Assembly: GCF_000961885.1 (NCBI RefSeq)
Contig: NZ_JZKH01000031.1
Span: forward strand, 21,785 to 85,784
From: Streptomyces rubellomurinus
GTDB lineage: Bacteria > Actinomycetota > Actinomycetes > Streptomycetales > Streptomycetaceae
Direction: 5' to 3'
DNA: 64,000 nucleotides
Shown here: positions 31,744 through 40,514 of the stretch, in pieces
Layout: the number at the start of each line of letters is the position of its first letter
Numbering within the stretch: the first letter of the stretch is position 1
Position numbers and translations under genes: made by a program
Notes under the pieces: generated by a model
Told to the model about the DNA's origin: nothing
Database searches by the model: none
What the model saw: the letters and a program-made list of their open reading frames with translations, nothing else

Positions 31744-32907
31744 GTGCTGAAGAGCCAGAGACCCCCCTTGGACGCCGTCGTGGTCGGCGCCGGCGTCGTC
31801 GGCGCGGCCTGCGCCTACTACGCCGCCCGCGCCGGGCTCGCCGTCGCCGTCGTCGACCGCGGACCGGTGTCCGGCGGGACCACCGGCGCCGGCGAGGGCA
31901 ACCTGCTGGTCTCCGACAAGGAGCCCGGGCCCGAACTCGACCTCGCCCTGCTGAGCACCCGGCTCTGGCGCGACCTCGCCGAGCAGCTCGGCCCCGAGGC
32001 CGAGTACGAGCCCAAGGGCGGCCTCGTCGTCGCCGCCACCGAGGCCGGGCAGGACGCGCTGCGCACCTTCGCCGCCGAGCAGGGCCACGCCGGGGTGACG
32101 GCCGAGGAGGTCCCCGGCGAGCGGCTGCGCGAGCTGGAACCGCACCTGGCCCCCGGGCTCGCCGGCGGCTTCCACTACCCGCAGGACGCCCAGGTCCAGC
32201 CCGCCCTCGCGGCCGCCCACCTGCTGCGCGAGGCCCGCCGGCTCGGCGCCGTGCTGATCACCGGCGAGGCCGTCACCTCCGTCGAGCGGGGGCCGGACGG
32301 CGCCGTGCGCGGCGTGCGCACGGCGCACCGCGAACTGCTCGCCCCCGCCGTCGTCAACGCGGCCGGGACGTGGGGCGGCGAGCTGGCCGCGCTGGCCGGC
32401 GTGCACCTGCCGGTGCTGCCCAGGCGCGGCTTCGTGCTGGTCACCGAGCCGCTGCCGCGGATCGTCCGGCACAAGGTCTACGCCGCCGACTACGTGGCCG
32501 ACGTCGCCAGCGGCTCGGCCGCGCTGCAGACCTCCGCCGTGGTGGAGGGCACCCCCGGCGGGCCGGTGCTGATCGGCGCCAGCCGGGAGCGCGTCGGCTT
32601 CGACCGCACGATGTCCCAGGAGGTGCTGCGGCGGCTGGCCGGCCAGGCCGCGGCGCTGTTCCCGGTGCTGGAGGACGTCACCGTGATGCGGTTCTACCGG
32701 GGCTTCCGCCCGTACCTGCCGGACCACCTGCCGGCCATCGGCGAGGACCCCCGGGTGCCCGGGCTGTACCACGCCTGCGGGCACGAGGGGGCCGGCATCG
32801 GGCTGGCCCCGGCCACCGGGCTGCTGATCAGCGAGCAGCTGGCCGGGAAGCGGCCCGAGCTGGACCTCGCGCCGTTCCGGCCGGACCGGTTCCGCGAGGC
32901 CGCCTGA
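31744..32907 (+). CDS. FAD-dependent amino-acid oxidoreductase, probable D-hydroxyproline dehydrogenase beta subunit
   Basis: This 387-residue D-amino-acid-oxidase-family flavoprotein has the dinucleotide-binding motif GAGVVG at 15-20, GTTGAGEGN near the flavin, and the C-terminal HACGHEGAGIGLAPATG that closes the FAD site. With the [2Fe-2S] protein and the FAD/NAD protein just downstream it forms the three-subunit set known from bacterial D-hydroxyproline dehydrogenases. These oxidise cis-4-hydroxy-D-proline to 1-pyrroline-4-hydroxy-2-carboxylate. No ribosome-binding site precedes the GTG and the promoter appears leaderless. The next gene is 245 bases on, after repeats. Confidence 0.82.
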   Translation: MLKSQRPPLDAVVVGAGVVGAACAYYAARAGLAVAVVDRGPVSGGTTGAGEGNLLVSDKEPGPELDLALLSTRLWRDLAEQLGPEAEYEPKGGLVVAATEAGQDALRTFAAEQGHAGVTAEEVPGERLRELEPHLAPGLAGGFHYPQDAQVQPALAAAHLLREARRLGAVLITGEAVTSVERGPDGAVRGVRTAHRELLAPAVVNAAGTWGGELAALAGVHLPVLPRRGFVLVTEPLPRIVRHKVYAADYVADVASGSAALQTSAVVEGTPGGPVLIGASRERVGFDRTMSQEVLRRLAGQAAALFPVLEDVTVMRFYRGFRPYLPDHLPAIGEDPRVPGLYHACGHEGAGIGLAPATGLLISEQLAGKRPELDLAPFRPDRFREAA

Positions 32908-33019
32908 GGGGCCCCTGGCCCGGGGTGGTCCGGGTGCGCCCCCGGGTCCGTCCCGGGCCGTGCCGGAGGCGTTCCGCGGGCGTCGCGGAGGCGTCGTGGG
33001 GCCGCTTCGGAGGTGTCCC

Positions 33020-33063
33020 GGATCCGTGCTGGATCCGTGCTGAATCCGTGCTGGACCAGCGCT
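33020..33063 (+). repeat. 11-bp tandem repeat
   Basis: GGATCCGTGCT occurs at 33020-33030 and 33031-33041, with variants at 33042-33052 and 33053-33063. The 11-bp period is close to one DNA turn. It lies in the 245-base gap between the two dehydrogenase genes, which has no other gene. Confidence 0.8.
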
Positions 33064-33071
33064 TGGTCCGT

Positions 33072-33134
33072 CAGTGTCGTCAGTGCTGTCAGTGCTGTCA
33101 GTGCTGTCAGTGCTGTCAGAGCCGTCAGATCATC
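33072..33134 (+). repeat. 9-bp tandem repeat (CAGTGCTGT)
   Basis: CAGTGCTGT occurs four times exactly (33081-33116), flanked by degenerate copies at 33072-33080, 33117-33125 and 33126-33134. It ends 18 bases before the start of the [2Fe-2S] gene. A related series precedes the CefD-like gene at 58282-58326. Confidence 0.9.
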
Positions 33135-33152
33135 AGATTGGAGAAGCCGCCG

Positions 33153-33470
33153 ATGCGTCGCCGCACCCCCGCCGGGCTGGTCGGGGCCGAGCCCGGGCCC
33201 GCCCACCACATCGTGTTCGACGGCCGGGCCGTGCCCGCGCTGTCCGGGCAGTCGATCGCCGCCGCGCTCTGGGCGGACGGCGTGCTCGCCTGGCGCACCA
33301 CCCGCTTCGGCGGGCGGCCGCGCGGGGTGTTCTGCGGCATCGGCGCCTGCTTCGACTGCCTGGCCACCGTCGACGGCCGGGCCAACCAGCGCACCTGCCT
33401 GGTGCCCGCCGAGCCGGGCACCGTCGTCACCACCCAGGAGGGCCACGGCCGTGCCGACCTCGCCGTATGA
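33153..33470 (+). CDS. [2Fe-2S]-binding small subunit of the dehydrogenase
   Basis: This 105-residue plant-type ferredoxin-like protein has Cys61, Cys66, Cys69 and Cys82 (CGIGACFDC...C), the C-x4-C-x2-C pattern of small gamma subunits of opine and hydroxyproline dehydrogenases. It would pass electrons between the flavin subunits. GGAGAA lies 8-13 bases before the ATG. It overlaps the next gene by 20 bases, so the two are translationally linked. Confidence 0.88.
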   Translation: MRRRTPAGLVGAEPGPAHHIVFDGRAVPALSGQSIAAALWADGVLAWRTTRFGGRPRGVFCGIGACFDCLATVDGRANQRTCLVPAEPGTVVTTQEGHGRADLAV

Positions 33471-34884
33471 GTTCCTCGACCTGGTGGTGATCGGTGCCGG
33501 TCCGGGCGGGCTGGCCGGCGCCGTCACCGCCGCCGACCTCGGGAAGCGCTGTGTCCTGCTGGACGGCGGGCACAGCACGGGCGGGCAGTACTACCGGCAC
33601 CCCGCGCCCGGCCTCGGCGCCGCCCGGCCCGACCGGCTGCACCACGGCTGGTCCGTCTACACCGGGCTGGCCGAGCGGCTGGCCGAGCACGAGCGGGCCG
33701 GACGGGTCGAGTTCCGGGGCGGCCACCACGTCTGGGCGCTGGAGCGCACCGACGAGGGCTTCACCGTGCACGCCACCCGCGGGCCGGACGCCGGGGACCG
33801 GGTCGCCGTCCGGGCGCGGGCGGTGCTGCTCGCCACCGGCGCGTACGAGCGGCAGCTGCCGTTCCCCGGCTGGACCCTGCCCGGGGTGGTCACCGCGGGC
33901 GGCGCGCAGGCCATGCTGAAGTCCGGGCTGGTGCTGCCCGGGCAGCGGATCGTGGTGGCCGGCAGCGGGCCGCTGCTGCTCGCGGCGGCGTCCTCGCTGG
34001 TCACCGCCGGGGCCCGGGTGCCGGCCGTGGTCGAGGCCACCGGCTACCTCGCGTACGCCCGGCGCCCGCACGTGGTGGCGGCCGTCCCCGCCAAGCTCGT
34101 GGAGGGCGCCGGGCACGGCACCGCGCTGCTGCGCCACCGGGTCCGGCCGCGGCTGCGCAGCGCCGTCGTCGAGGCGCACGGGACCGACCGGGTCACCGGC
34201 GTCACGGTGGCCCGGCTGGACGCCGACTGGCGGCCGAAGCCCGGCACCGAGCGGCGGATCGACTGCGACGCGATCGCGGTCGGCCACGGGCTGCTGCCGC
34301 AGATCGACCTGGCCACCGAACTCGGCGCGGACACCCTGGCCGGGCCGGACGGCGCCGTCGCGCTGGCCGTCGACGCGGGCATGCGCACCAGCGTGCCCGG
34401 CCTCTGGTCGGCGGGGGAGACCAACGGCGTCGGCGGCGCGGACCTCGCGATCGCCGAGGGCGAGCTGGCCGCGCACGACCTCGCCGGGGCCGAGCCGAAG
34501 CGGTCGCTGCGGCGCCGGCGGGCCCGGCTGCGGGCCTTCGCGGACCTGATGGCGGCCGCCCACCGGCCCGGACCGGGCTGGACGGGCTGGCTGCGCCCCG
34601 ACACCGACGTGTGCCGGTGCGAGGAGGTGCCGGTCGCGAAGGTGCGGGAGGCGGTGGAGGAGCTGGGCGCGGGCGACCCGCGCACGGTGAAGCTGCTCAC
34701 CCGGGCCGGGATGGGCTGGTGCCAGGGGCGGATGTGCGGGCCGGCGGTGGCCTGCCTGTCCGCCGGATCCGGCTCCGCCGCGTCGGAGTCCGGGGCCGGG
34801 GTCGGTGCCGCCGGTCCGGACCGGCGGCCGTTCGGATGCCCGGTGCCGCTCTCGCAGCTGGCAGCCGGGGAGCCCGACGCGTAA
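33451..34884 (+). CDS. NAD(P)/FAD-dependent oxidoreductase with C-terminal BFD-like [2Fe-2S] domain, probable alpha subunit
   Basis: This 477-residue protein has FAD motif GAGPGG at 15-20, an ATGAYERQLPFPGW loop, a second dinucleotide fold near 165-185, and a C-terminal CxC...CxxxxC cluster (Cys388, Cys390, Cys424, Cys429) typical of a BFD-like [2Fe-2S] domain. This architecture matches alpha subunits of heteromeric D-hydroxyproline, opine and cyanide-oxidising dehydrogenases. The GTG at 33451 has GGAGGG about 11 bases upstream. It acts with the two preceding gene products. Confidence 0.87.
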   Translation: MPTSPYEFLDLVVIGAGPGGLAGAVTAADLGKRCVLLDGGHSTGGQYYRHPAPGLGAARPDRLHHGWSVYTGLAERLAEHERAGRVEFRGGHHVWALERTDEGFTVHATRGPDAGDRVAVRARAVLLATGAYERQLPFPGWTLPGVVTAGGAQAMLKSGLVLPGQRIVVAGSGPLLLAAASSLVTAGARVPAVVEATGYLAYARRPHVVAAVPAKLVEGAGHGTALLRHRVRPRLRSAVVEAHGTDRVTGVTVARLDADWRPKPGTERRIDCDAIAVGHGLLPQIDLATELGADTLAGPDGAVALAVDAGMRTSVPGLWSAGETNGVGGADLAIAEGELAAHDLAGAEPKRSLRRRRARLRAFADLMAAAHRPGPGWTGWLRPDTDVCRCEEVPVAKVREAVEELGAGDPRTVKLLTRAGMGWCQGRMCGPAVACLSAGSGSAASESGAGVGAAGPDRRPFGCPVPLSQLAAGEPDA

Positions 34885-34904
34885 ATCCTCCGGGTCGGGG
34901 GCTC

Positions 34905-34940
34905 TTGTCTCCGACCCTTCCCCACGAATAAAATGTCACA
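34905..34940 (+). promoter_or_regulatory. Predicted promoter with operator site 2
   Basis: TTGTCT (34905-34910) and TAAAAT (34929-34934) are 18 bases apart, upstream of the DapA-family gene. The site AATAAAATGTCACA (34927-34940) overlaps the -10 and shares ATGTCACA with the other island sites. Confidence 0.6.
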
Positions 34941-34959
34941 CCTCACCAAGGAGAACACC

Positions 34960-35868
34960 GTGTCCCACACCCCACACGACACCACCCGCCCCTGGCGCGG
35001 CATCATGGTCGCCACCGCGATCCCGCTGCGCCCGGACCTCTCCGTCGACTACGACGCCTACGCCGAGCACGTCCGCTGGCTGATCGACTCGGGCTGCGAC
35101 GGCGTCGTCCCCAACGGCTCGCTCGGCGAGTACCAGACCCTCACCGCCGAGGAGCGCGCCCGCGTCGTCGAGGTGGCGGTCGAGGCGGCCGGTGACGGCT
35201 CCCGGGTCATGCCCGGCGTCGCCGCATACGGCAGCGCCGAGTCCCGCCGCTGGGCCGAGCAGGCCGCCGAGGCCGGCGCCGGCTCCGTCCTGCTGCTGCC
35301 GCCCAACGCCTACCGGGCCGACCGGGACGCCGTGCGGGCCCACTACGCCGAGGTCGCGAAGGCCGGGCTGCCGATCGTCGCGTACAACAACCCGATCGAC
35401 ACCAAGGTCGACCTGGTGCCCTCCCTGCTCGCCGAACTGCACCGCGAGGGCTCGATCGTCGCGGTCAAGGAGTTCAGCGGGGACGTCCGGCGGGCGTACG
35501 AGCTCGCCGAGCTGGCGCCGGGGCTGGACCTGCTGATCGGCGCCGACGACGTGCTGCTGGAGCTCGCGCTGGCCGGTGCCGTCGGCTGGATCGCCGGGTA
35601 CCCGAACGCGCTGCCGGAGGCCTCCGTCGAGCTGTACCGCGCCGCCGTCGCGCACGACCTGGAGACGGCGCTGCCGCTCTACAAGTCGCTGCACTCGCTG
35701 CTGCGTTGGGACTCCAAGACCGAGTTCGTCCAGGCCATCAAGCTCTCCATGGACATCGCCGGGCGCCCCGGCGGTCCGGTCCGCCCGCCGCGCCTGCCGC
35801 TGACGCCGGAGATCGAGGCCGCCGTCCGCGCCGCGACCGAGAAGGCGCTCGCCGAGGGCCTGGCCTGA
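34960..35868 (+). CDS. DapA-family lyase, probable 1-pyrroline-4-hydroxy-2-carboxylate deaminase
   Basis: This 302-residue protein is a class I aldolase-type TIM barrel. Lys170 (AVKEFSG) is the Schiff-base lysine and Tyr142 (AYNNP) the paired tyrosine; GSLGEY replaces the GTTGE of true DapA. In hydroxyproline pathways this family removes water and ammonia from 1-pyrroline-4-hydroxy-2-carboxylate to give 2-oxoglutarate semialdehyde. The GTG at 34960 has AAGGAG six bases upstream, better than the ATG at 34933 that lies inside the operator. Confidence 0.85.
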   Translation: MSHTPHDTTRPWRGIMVATAIPLRPDLSVDYDAYAEHVRWLIDSGCDGVVPNGSLGEYQTLTAEERARVVEVAVEAAGDGSRVMPGVAAYGSAESRRWAEQAAEAGAGSVLLLPPNAYRADRDAVRAHYAEVAKAGLPIVAYNNPIDTKVDLVPSLLAELHREGSIVAVKEFSGDVRRAYELAELAPGLDLLIGADDVLLELALAGAVGWIAGYPNALPEASVELYRAAVAHDLETALPLYKSLHSLLRWDSKTEFVQAIKLSMDIAGRPGGPVRPPRLPLTPEIEAAVRAATEKALAEGLA

Positions 35869-35880
35869 TCCCAGGACCGC

Positions 35881-35911
35881 TCCGACCGGCTGCGGGGGCA
35901 GCCGGGTCGGA
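35881..35911 (+). terminator. Attenuator-like hairpin after the DapA-family gene
   Basis: Arms at 35881-35893 and 35898-35911 pair with one bulge. Related CCGACCGGCTGCGG sequence recurs at about 35917-35931. It sits inside the pathway cluster, so it may reduce rather than stop transcription. Confidence 0.45.
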
Positions 35912-36017
35912 CCTCACCGACCGGCTGCGGCGGCGGCCGGACCGGACCCGAACGGCCGGCCGCGGGGGCGGCCCGGCCCGACCCAACCGACCCATCACCC
36001 CACGGGAGTTGTGCGTC

Positions 36018-37022
36018 ATGCGCAGCCGTCATGTGTTCCACGCCGTCGACTCGCACACCGAGGGCATGCCGACCCGGGTCATCACCGGAGGGTTCGGTGT
36101 CATCCCCGGTGCCACCATGGCCGAGCGCCGGGTGCACTTCCAGCAGCACCTGGACCACTTCCGCACGCTGCTGATGTACGAGCCGCGCGGCCACGCCGCG
36201 ATGAGCGGCGCCATCCTGCAGCCGCCCACCCGGCCCGACGCCGACTTCGGCGTGCTCTACATCGAGGTCTCCGGCCTGCTGCCGATGTGCGGGCACGGCA
36301 CCATCGGGGTGGCCACGGTGCTGGTCGAGACCGGGATGGTGCCGGTGGTCGAGCCGGTGACGACCGTGCGTCTGGACACCCCCGCCGGGCTGGTGATCGC
36401 CGAGGTGCAGGTCGAGGACGGCGCGGCCAAGGCCGTGACCATCCGCAACGTGGCCTCCTACTCCGTCGCCCTGGACCGCAAGGTCGAGGTGCCGGGCTAC
36501 GGCACGATCGGCTACGACCTCGCGTACGGCGGCAACTTCTACGCCATCCTGCCGCTCGCCGAGTTCGGGCTGCCGTTCGAGCGCGAGCGCAAGCAGGAGA
36601 TCCTGGACGCCGGACTCGCGCTGATGGCCGCGATCAACGCCGGCCCGGACCGGCCCGTCCACCCGGAGAACCCGTCCATCCACAGCTGCCACCACGTCCA
36701 GCTGCTCGCCCCCGGCTCCACCGCCGAGCACTCCCGGCACGCGATGGCCATCCACCCCGGCTGGTTCGACCGCTCGCCGTGCGGCACCGGCACCTCGGCG
36801 CGGATGGCGCAGCTGCACGCCCGCGGCGAACTCCCGCTCGGGCGGGACTTCCGCAACGACTCCTTCATCGGGACGACCTTCACCGGGCGGCTCGTCGAGG
36901 AGACCGAGGTGGCCGGGCGGCCCGCCGTCGTGCCCACCGTCACCGGGCGGGCCTGGGTCACCGGGACGGCCCAGTACTTCCTCGACCCGAGCGACCCGTT
37001 CCCGGCGGGGTTCCTGCTCTGA
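36018..37022 (+). CDS. Proline-racemase-family 4-hydroxyproline epimerase
   Basis: This 334-residue protein has both catalytic cysteines of racemases and epimerases: Cys91 in MCGHGTIG and Cys255 in SPCGTGTSA. MCGHGTIG rather than MCGHNSIA is typical of hydroxyproline 2-epimerases. The reaction, trans-4-hydroxy-L-proline to cis-4-hydroxy-D-proline, feeds the dehydrogenase encoded upstream. It is cytoplasmic with no signal. A weak GGGAG lies 10 bases before the ATG. Confidence 0.88.
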   Translation: MRSRHVFHAVDSHTEGMPTRVITGGFGVIPGATMAERRVHFQQHLDHFRTLLMYEPRGHAAMSGAILQPPTRPDADFGVLYIEVSGLLPMCGHGTIGVATVLVETGMVPVVEPVTTVRLDTPAGLVIAEVQVEDGAAKAVTIRNVASYSVALDRKVEVPGYGTIGYDLAYGGNFYAILPLAEFGLPFERERKQEILDAGLALMAAINAGPDRPVHPENPSIHSCHHVQLLAPGSTAEHSRHAMAIHPGWFDRSPCGTGTSARMAQLHARGELPLGRDFRNDSFIGTTFTGRLVEETEVAGRPAVVPTVTGRAWVTGTAQYFLDPSDPFPAGFLL

Positions 37023-37074
37023 GCCGCGCCGCATCCTCGAACGGCGCTGAACGACCTTTGAAGGGCTGGCAGTT

Positions 37075-38439
37075 GTGATCATCTCCTCGTACAACCCCGC
37101 CGATCCGAGCGACCTCGTGATCGCCGTCGAAGGGCTCGGCGCCGAGGCCGTGCGGGAGTCCGTCGCACGCGCCCGGACCGCGCAGCGCGACTGGCTCGCG
37201 GCCGGCGCGGGCGCCCGCTCGGCGGCGCTCGGCCGGATCGCCGACGCCGTCGACGCGCACGCCGACGAACTGGCCGCGCTGATCGTCCGCGAGGTCGGCA
37301 AGCCGCTCGCCGAGGCGCGCGGCGAGGTCGCCCGCACGGCGGCGATCTGGCGCTACTACGCGCAGGCGCCGTACGCGCCCGGCGGGGAGGTGCACGAGAC
37401 CGCCGGCGGGCCCGGGCTGCTGCTCACCCGGCGCCGCCCGTACGGGGTGGCCGGGCTGATCACGCCGTGGAACTTCCCGCTGGCGATCCCGACCTGGAAG
37501 GCGGCGCCGGCGCTCGCGGTGGGCAACACGGTCGTTCTCAAGCCGGCGCCCGAGGCGACCGCGTGCGCGCTGCGGCTCGCGGAGCTGGCTGTTCAGACCG
37601 GGCTGCCGGCCGAGGCGTTCGCCGTGCTGCCGGGCGGGGCGGAGGAGGGCGAGGCCCTGGTGGCGAGCGCCGACGTGGTCTCCTTCACCGGCTCGACCGG
37701 CGTCGGCCGGGCCGTGGTGCGCGCCGCCACCGGGCGCGGCGTGCCGGTGCAGGCCGAACTCGGCGGGCTGAACGCCGCGTTGGTGCTGCCGGACGCGGAC
37801 GTGGAGCTGGCGGCCGCGCACATCGCCGCCGCCATCGCCGGGTACGCCGGGCAGAAGTGCACCGCCACCAGCCGGGTGATCGCGGTCGGCGCCGCGTACG
37901 AGCCGCTGCGGGAGGCGCTGGTCAAGGCCCTGGCGGCGGTCGACGACGCGGTGTGCGGGCCGGTGATCAACGCCGCCGCGCGGGACCGGCTGACCGGCGC
38001 CGTCGCCACCGCCGTGGCGGCCGGGGCGCGCGTGCTCGCCGGCGGCGGGGTGCCCGAGCGGCCCGGCTGGTACGTCGAACCGACCCTGCTCGCCGACGTG
38101 CCGGCCGAACACCCGCTGGCCAGCGAGGAGTTCTTCGGCCCGATCGCCGTCCTGCACGCGGCCGCCGACCTCGACCAGGCCATCGCGCTCGCCAACGACA
38201 CCCCGCACAGCCTCGCCACCTCCGTGCACACCCGCGGCCTGGACGCGGCCCTGGCCGCCGCCGACCGGCTGGACGCGGGCATGATCCGGGTCAACGCCCC
38301 CTCCAGCGGCGTCGACTTCCACCTGCCCTTCGGCGGCGCCAAGGGCGCGAGCCACGGTGAGCGCGAACAGGGCCGCGCGGCCCTGGAGTTCTACACCGCG
38401 AGCCGGACGATCAGCGTGCTGCCCGGCGGGGGTGCCTGA
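37075..38439 (+). CDS. Aldehyde dehydrogenase, probable 2-oxoglutarate semialdehyde dehydrogenase
   Basis: This 454-residue NAD(P)-dependent aldehyde dehydrogenase has catalytic Cys262 (GQKCTATS), general base Glu228 (ELGG), the cofactor-binding PWNFPLAIP and FTGSTGVG, and EEFFGP near the C-terminus. In this pathway it would oxidise 2-oxoglutarate semialdehyde to 2-oxoglutarate. It is somewhat shorter than the usual 470-500 residues but no motif is missing. The GTG lies 52 bases after the epimerase; its TGA overlaps the next ATG. Confidence 0.88.
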   Translation: MIISSYNPADPSDLVIAVEGLGAEAVRESVARARTAQRDWLAAGAGARSAALGRIADAVDAHADELAALIVREVGKPLAEARGEVARTAAIWRYYAQAPYAPGGEVHETAGGPGLLLTRRRPYGVAGLITPWNFPLAIPTWKAAPALAVGNTVVLKPAPEATACALRLAELAVQTGLPAEAFAVLPGGAEEGEALVASADVVSFTGSTGVGRAVVRAATGRGVPVQAELGGLNAALVLPDADVELAAAHIAAAIAGYAGQKCTATSRVIAVGAAYEPLREALVKALAAVDDAVCGPVINAAARDRLTGAVATAVAAGARVLAGGGVPERPGWYVEPTLLADVPAEHPLASEEFFGPIAVLHAAADLDQAIALANDTPHSLATSVHTRGLDAALAAADRLDAGMIRVNAPSSGVDFHLPFGGAKGASHGEREQGRAALEFYTASRTISVLPGGGA

Positions 38440-39467
38440 TGTTCGTGCGCACCGTCGACTACCACACGGCCGGTGAGCCGTTCCGGATCGTGCTGGAAGG
38501 CCTGCCGCCGATCCCCGGCGACACCGTCGCCGAACGGCGGGCCATCGCGCTCGGCTCCGGCGGCACCGCGACCGCGCCCCGGCCCGGCGAACTGGACACC
38601 GTAAGGCGGCTGTTGGTTCAGGAACCGCGCGGGCACGCCGGGATGTACGGCGGGTTCCTGGTGCCGCCGGACGACGACGGGGCGCACCTGGGCGTGCTGT
38701 TCTGGCACAAGGACGGCTACTCGACGGCCTGCGGCCACGGCACCATCGCGCTCGGTGCCTGGGCCGTCGACTCCGGGCTGGTCGCGGCGCCGGCGGACGG
38801 TGTGGCGCCGGTGCGGATCGACGTGCCGTCCGGGCGGGTCACCGCGCTGGTGCACCGGGCCGGCGGCCGTACCGTGGGCGTCACCTTCCGGAACGTGCCC
38901 ACCCGGGTCGCCGAGCTCAAGCTGCCGGTGGAGACCTCCCGGGGTGTGGTGGAGGTCGCCGTGGCGCACTCCGGGGCGTGCTACGCCTCGGTGCCTGCGG
39001 CCGCCCTCGGGCTCGCCGTCGAACCGGCGCAGCTGCCCGAACTCACCGCCGCGGGGCGGGAGATCAGGGCGGCGCTGGCCGGCTCGGCGGCGGTGGCGAA
39101 CGCGGCGGACCCGCGGCTGTCCGGGGTCTACGGGGTGATCCTCCACGACGACCTGCCCGCGGCGGACGGCGGGGTGAACCAGCGGAACGTCACCGTCTTC
39201 GCGGACGGGCAGATCGACCGCTCGCCCTGCGGCTCCGGCACCTCCGCCCGGCTCGCCGTGCTCGCCGCCGAAGGGCGGCTCGCGCCGGGGGAGCGGCTGC
39301 GCCACGAGTCGATCATCGGGACGGTGTTCGACGGGCGGGTGCTCGCCGGGGGCGACCCGCTGGGCGCGGGCGTCGTCACCGAGGTCACCGGCACGGCGTA
39401 CCGGACGGGCGAGCACGGGTTCGTCCTGGAGGCGGGGGACGAGCTGGCGGCGGGGTTCCTGCTGTGA
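38439..39467 (+). CDS. Second proline-racemase-family protein
   Basis: This 342-residue paralogue of the 36-kb epimerase has Cys98 (ACGHGTIA) and Cys264 (SPCGSGTSA), so it can do two-base epimerisation. Dehydratases for trans-3-hydroxy-L-proline normally have Thr or Ser in place of the second Cys. The downstream reductase gene suggests a trans-3-hydroxyproline branch, but the residues favour an epimerase with another substrate, perhaps 3-hydroxyproline or proline. It overlaps the dehydrogenase gene by one base and the next gene by four. Confidence 0.82.
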   Translation: MFVRTVDYHTAGEPFRIVLEGLPPIPGDTVAERRAIALGSGGTATAPRPGELDTVRRLLVQEPRGHAGMYGGFLVPPDDDGAHLGVLFWHKDGYSTACGHGTIALGAWAVDSGLVAAPADGVAPVRIDVPSGRVTALVHRAGGRTVGVTFRNVPTRVAELKLPVETSRGVVEVAVAHSGACYASVPAAALGLAVEPAQLPELTAAGREIRAALAGSAAVANAADPRLSGVYGVILHDDLPAADGGVNQRNVTVFADGQIDRSPCGSGTSARLAVLAAEGRLAPGERLRHESIIGTVFDGRVLAGGDPLGAGVVTEVTGTAYRTGEHGFVLEAGDELAAGFLL

Positions 39468-40432
39468 CGGCGACCGAGCTGCCCGGTACGGCGGTTGCGC
39501 CGCTCCAGTACGCCGTACCGGGCACCGGCGGGGTCGGGCCCGCCGAGGCGGTGGGGGCGATCGAGCGGGCGCTGCGGGACGGGTTCGACCCGGAGGCGGC
39601 GCCCGCCCGGTCGGCCGTACCGGTGCCGGCCGGGGAACTGCTGATGATGCCGGCCGCCGCCGGGCCGTACGCCGGCGTCAAGATCGCCGGGGTCGCGCCC
39701 GCCAACCCCGCGCGCGGCCTGCCCCGGATCACCGGCAGCTACCTGCTGCTCGACGGCCCCACCCTGCAGCCGCTCGCCCTGCTCGACGGCGCGGCGCTCA
39801 CCGCGCTGCGCACCCCGGCCGTCACGGCGGCCGCGCTGCGGCGGCTGGCGGTGCCGGAGGCGGAGCACCTGGTGCTGTTCGGCTCCGGGCCGCAGGCGTA
39901 CGGGCACCTGGACGCGCTGCTCGCCGTCCGGCCGCTGCGGCGGCTCACCGTGGTCGGGCGCGACGCGGGGCGGGCCGAGGAGCTGGCCGCGTACGGGCGG
40001 CGGCTCGGGCTGACGGCGTCGGCGGGTACGCCGGAGGCCGTCGGCTCGGCGGACGTGGTGGTGTGCTGCACCACCGCGCGCACGCCGCTGTTCGACGGTG
40101 CGGCGGTGCCCGGGCACGCGGCGGTGGCGGCGGTCGGCTCGCACGAGCCGGGGGCCCGGGAGGTGGACGAGCAGCTGGTCCGGCGGGCCGAACTGTACGT
40201 GGAGGCCCGGGCGGTGGCGGCCCGGGAGGCCGGGGACCTGCTGATGGCGGGCGTCGGCGGGCGGCAGCTGTGGAACCTCGCCGAGCTGGTGCGGGGCGAC
40301 GCGGCGGTGCCGGAGGGGCGGCCGCGGTTCTTCAAGAGCGTCGGGATGGCCTGGGAGGACCTGGCGGTGGCGGCGGAGGTGTACCGGCGGGGGGCGGGTG
40401 CCGGGTCGCTGACGGGCGTGGTCTCCGGCTAG
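39464..40432 (+). CDS. Ornithine-cyclodeaminase/mu-crystallin-family reductase, probable 1-pyrroline-2-carboxylate reductase
   Basis: This 322-residue protein has the family NAD(P) motif LVLFGSGPQAYGHL, LRTPAVTAAAL and a C-terminal FFKSVGMAWEDLAVA. In hydroxyproline clusters this family usually reduces 1-pyrroline-2-carboxylate to L-proline. Ornithine cyclodeaminase activity is less likely in this setting. The GTG overlaps the preceding stop. It ends the operon; tandem repeats and a strong hairpin follow. Confidence 0.82.
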   Translation: MTATELPGTAVAPLQYAVPGTGGVGPAEAVGAIERALRDGFDPEAAPARSAVPVPAGELLMMPAAAGPYAGVKIAGVAPANPARGLPRITGSYLLLDGPTLQPLALLDGAALTALRTPAVTAAALRRLAVPEAEHLVLFGSGPQAYGHLDALLAVRPLRRLTVVGRDAGRAEELAAYGRRLGLTASAGTPEAVGSADVVVCCTTARTPLFDGAAVPGHAAVAAVGSHEPGAREVDEQLVRRAELYVEARAVAAREAGDLLMAGVGGRQLWNLAELVRGDAAVPEGRPRFFKSVGMAWEDLAVAAEVYRRGAGAGSLTGVVSG

Positions 40433-40440
40433 CTCGTCGG

Positions 40441-40476
40441 CTCGGTCCCGGGCTCGGTCCCGGGCTCGGTCCCGGG
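40441..40476 (+). repeat. 12-bp tandem repeat
   Basis: CTCGGTCCCGGG is repeated three times exactly just after the catabolic operon, leading into the terminator hairpin. Confidence 0.85.
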
Positions 40477-40514
40477 CTCGCCTTCTCCGGCTCAGTCGCC
40501 GGAGAAGGCGAGCC
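40475..40514. terminator. Bidirectional terminator after the hydroxyproline operon
   Basis: Perfect 16-bp arms (40475-40490, 40499-40514) with an 8-base loop between convergent genes; the right arm lies in the last codons of the minus-strand gene. Confidence 0.85.

Noticed and set aside
33072..33134. CRISPR-like array
   Set aside because: Units are 9 bp with no spacers and no cas genes are present.
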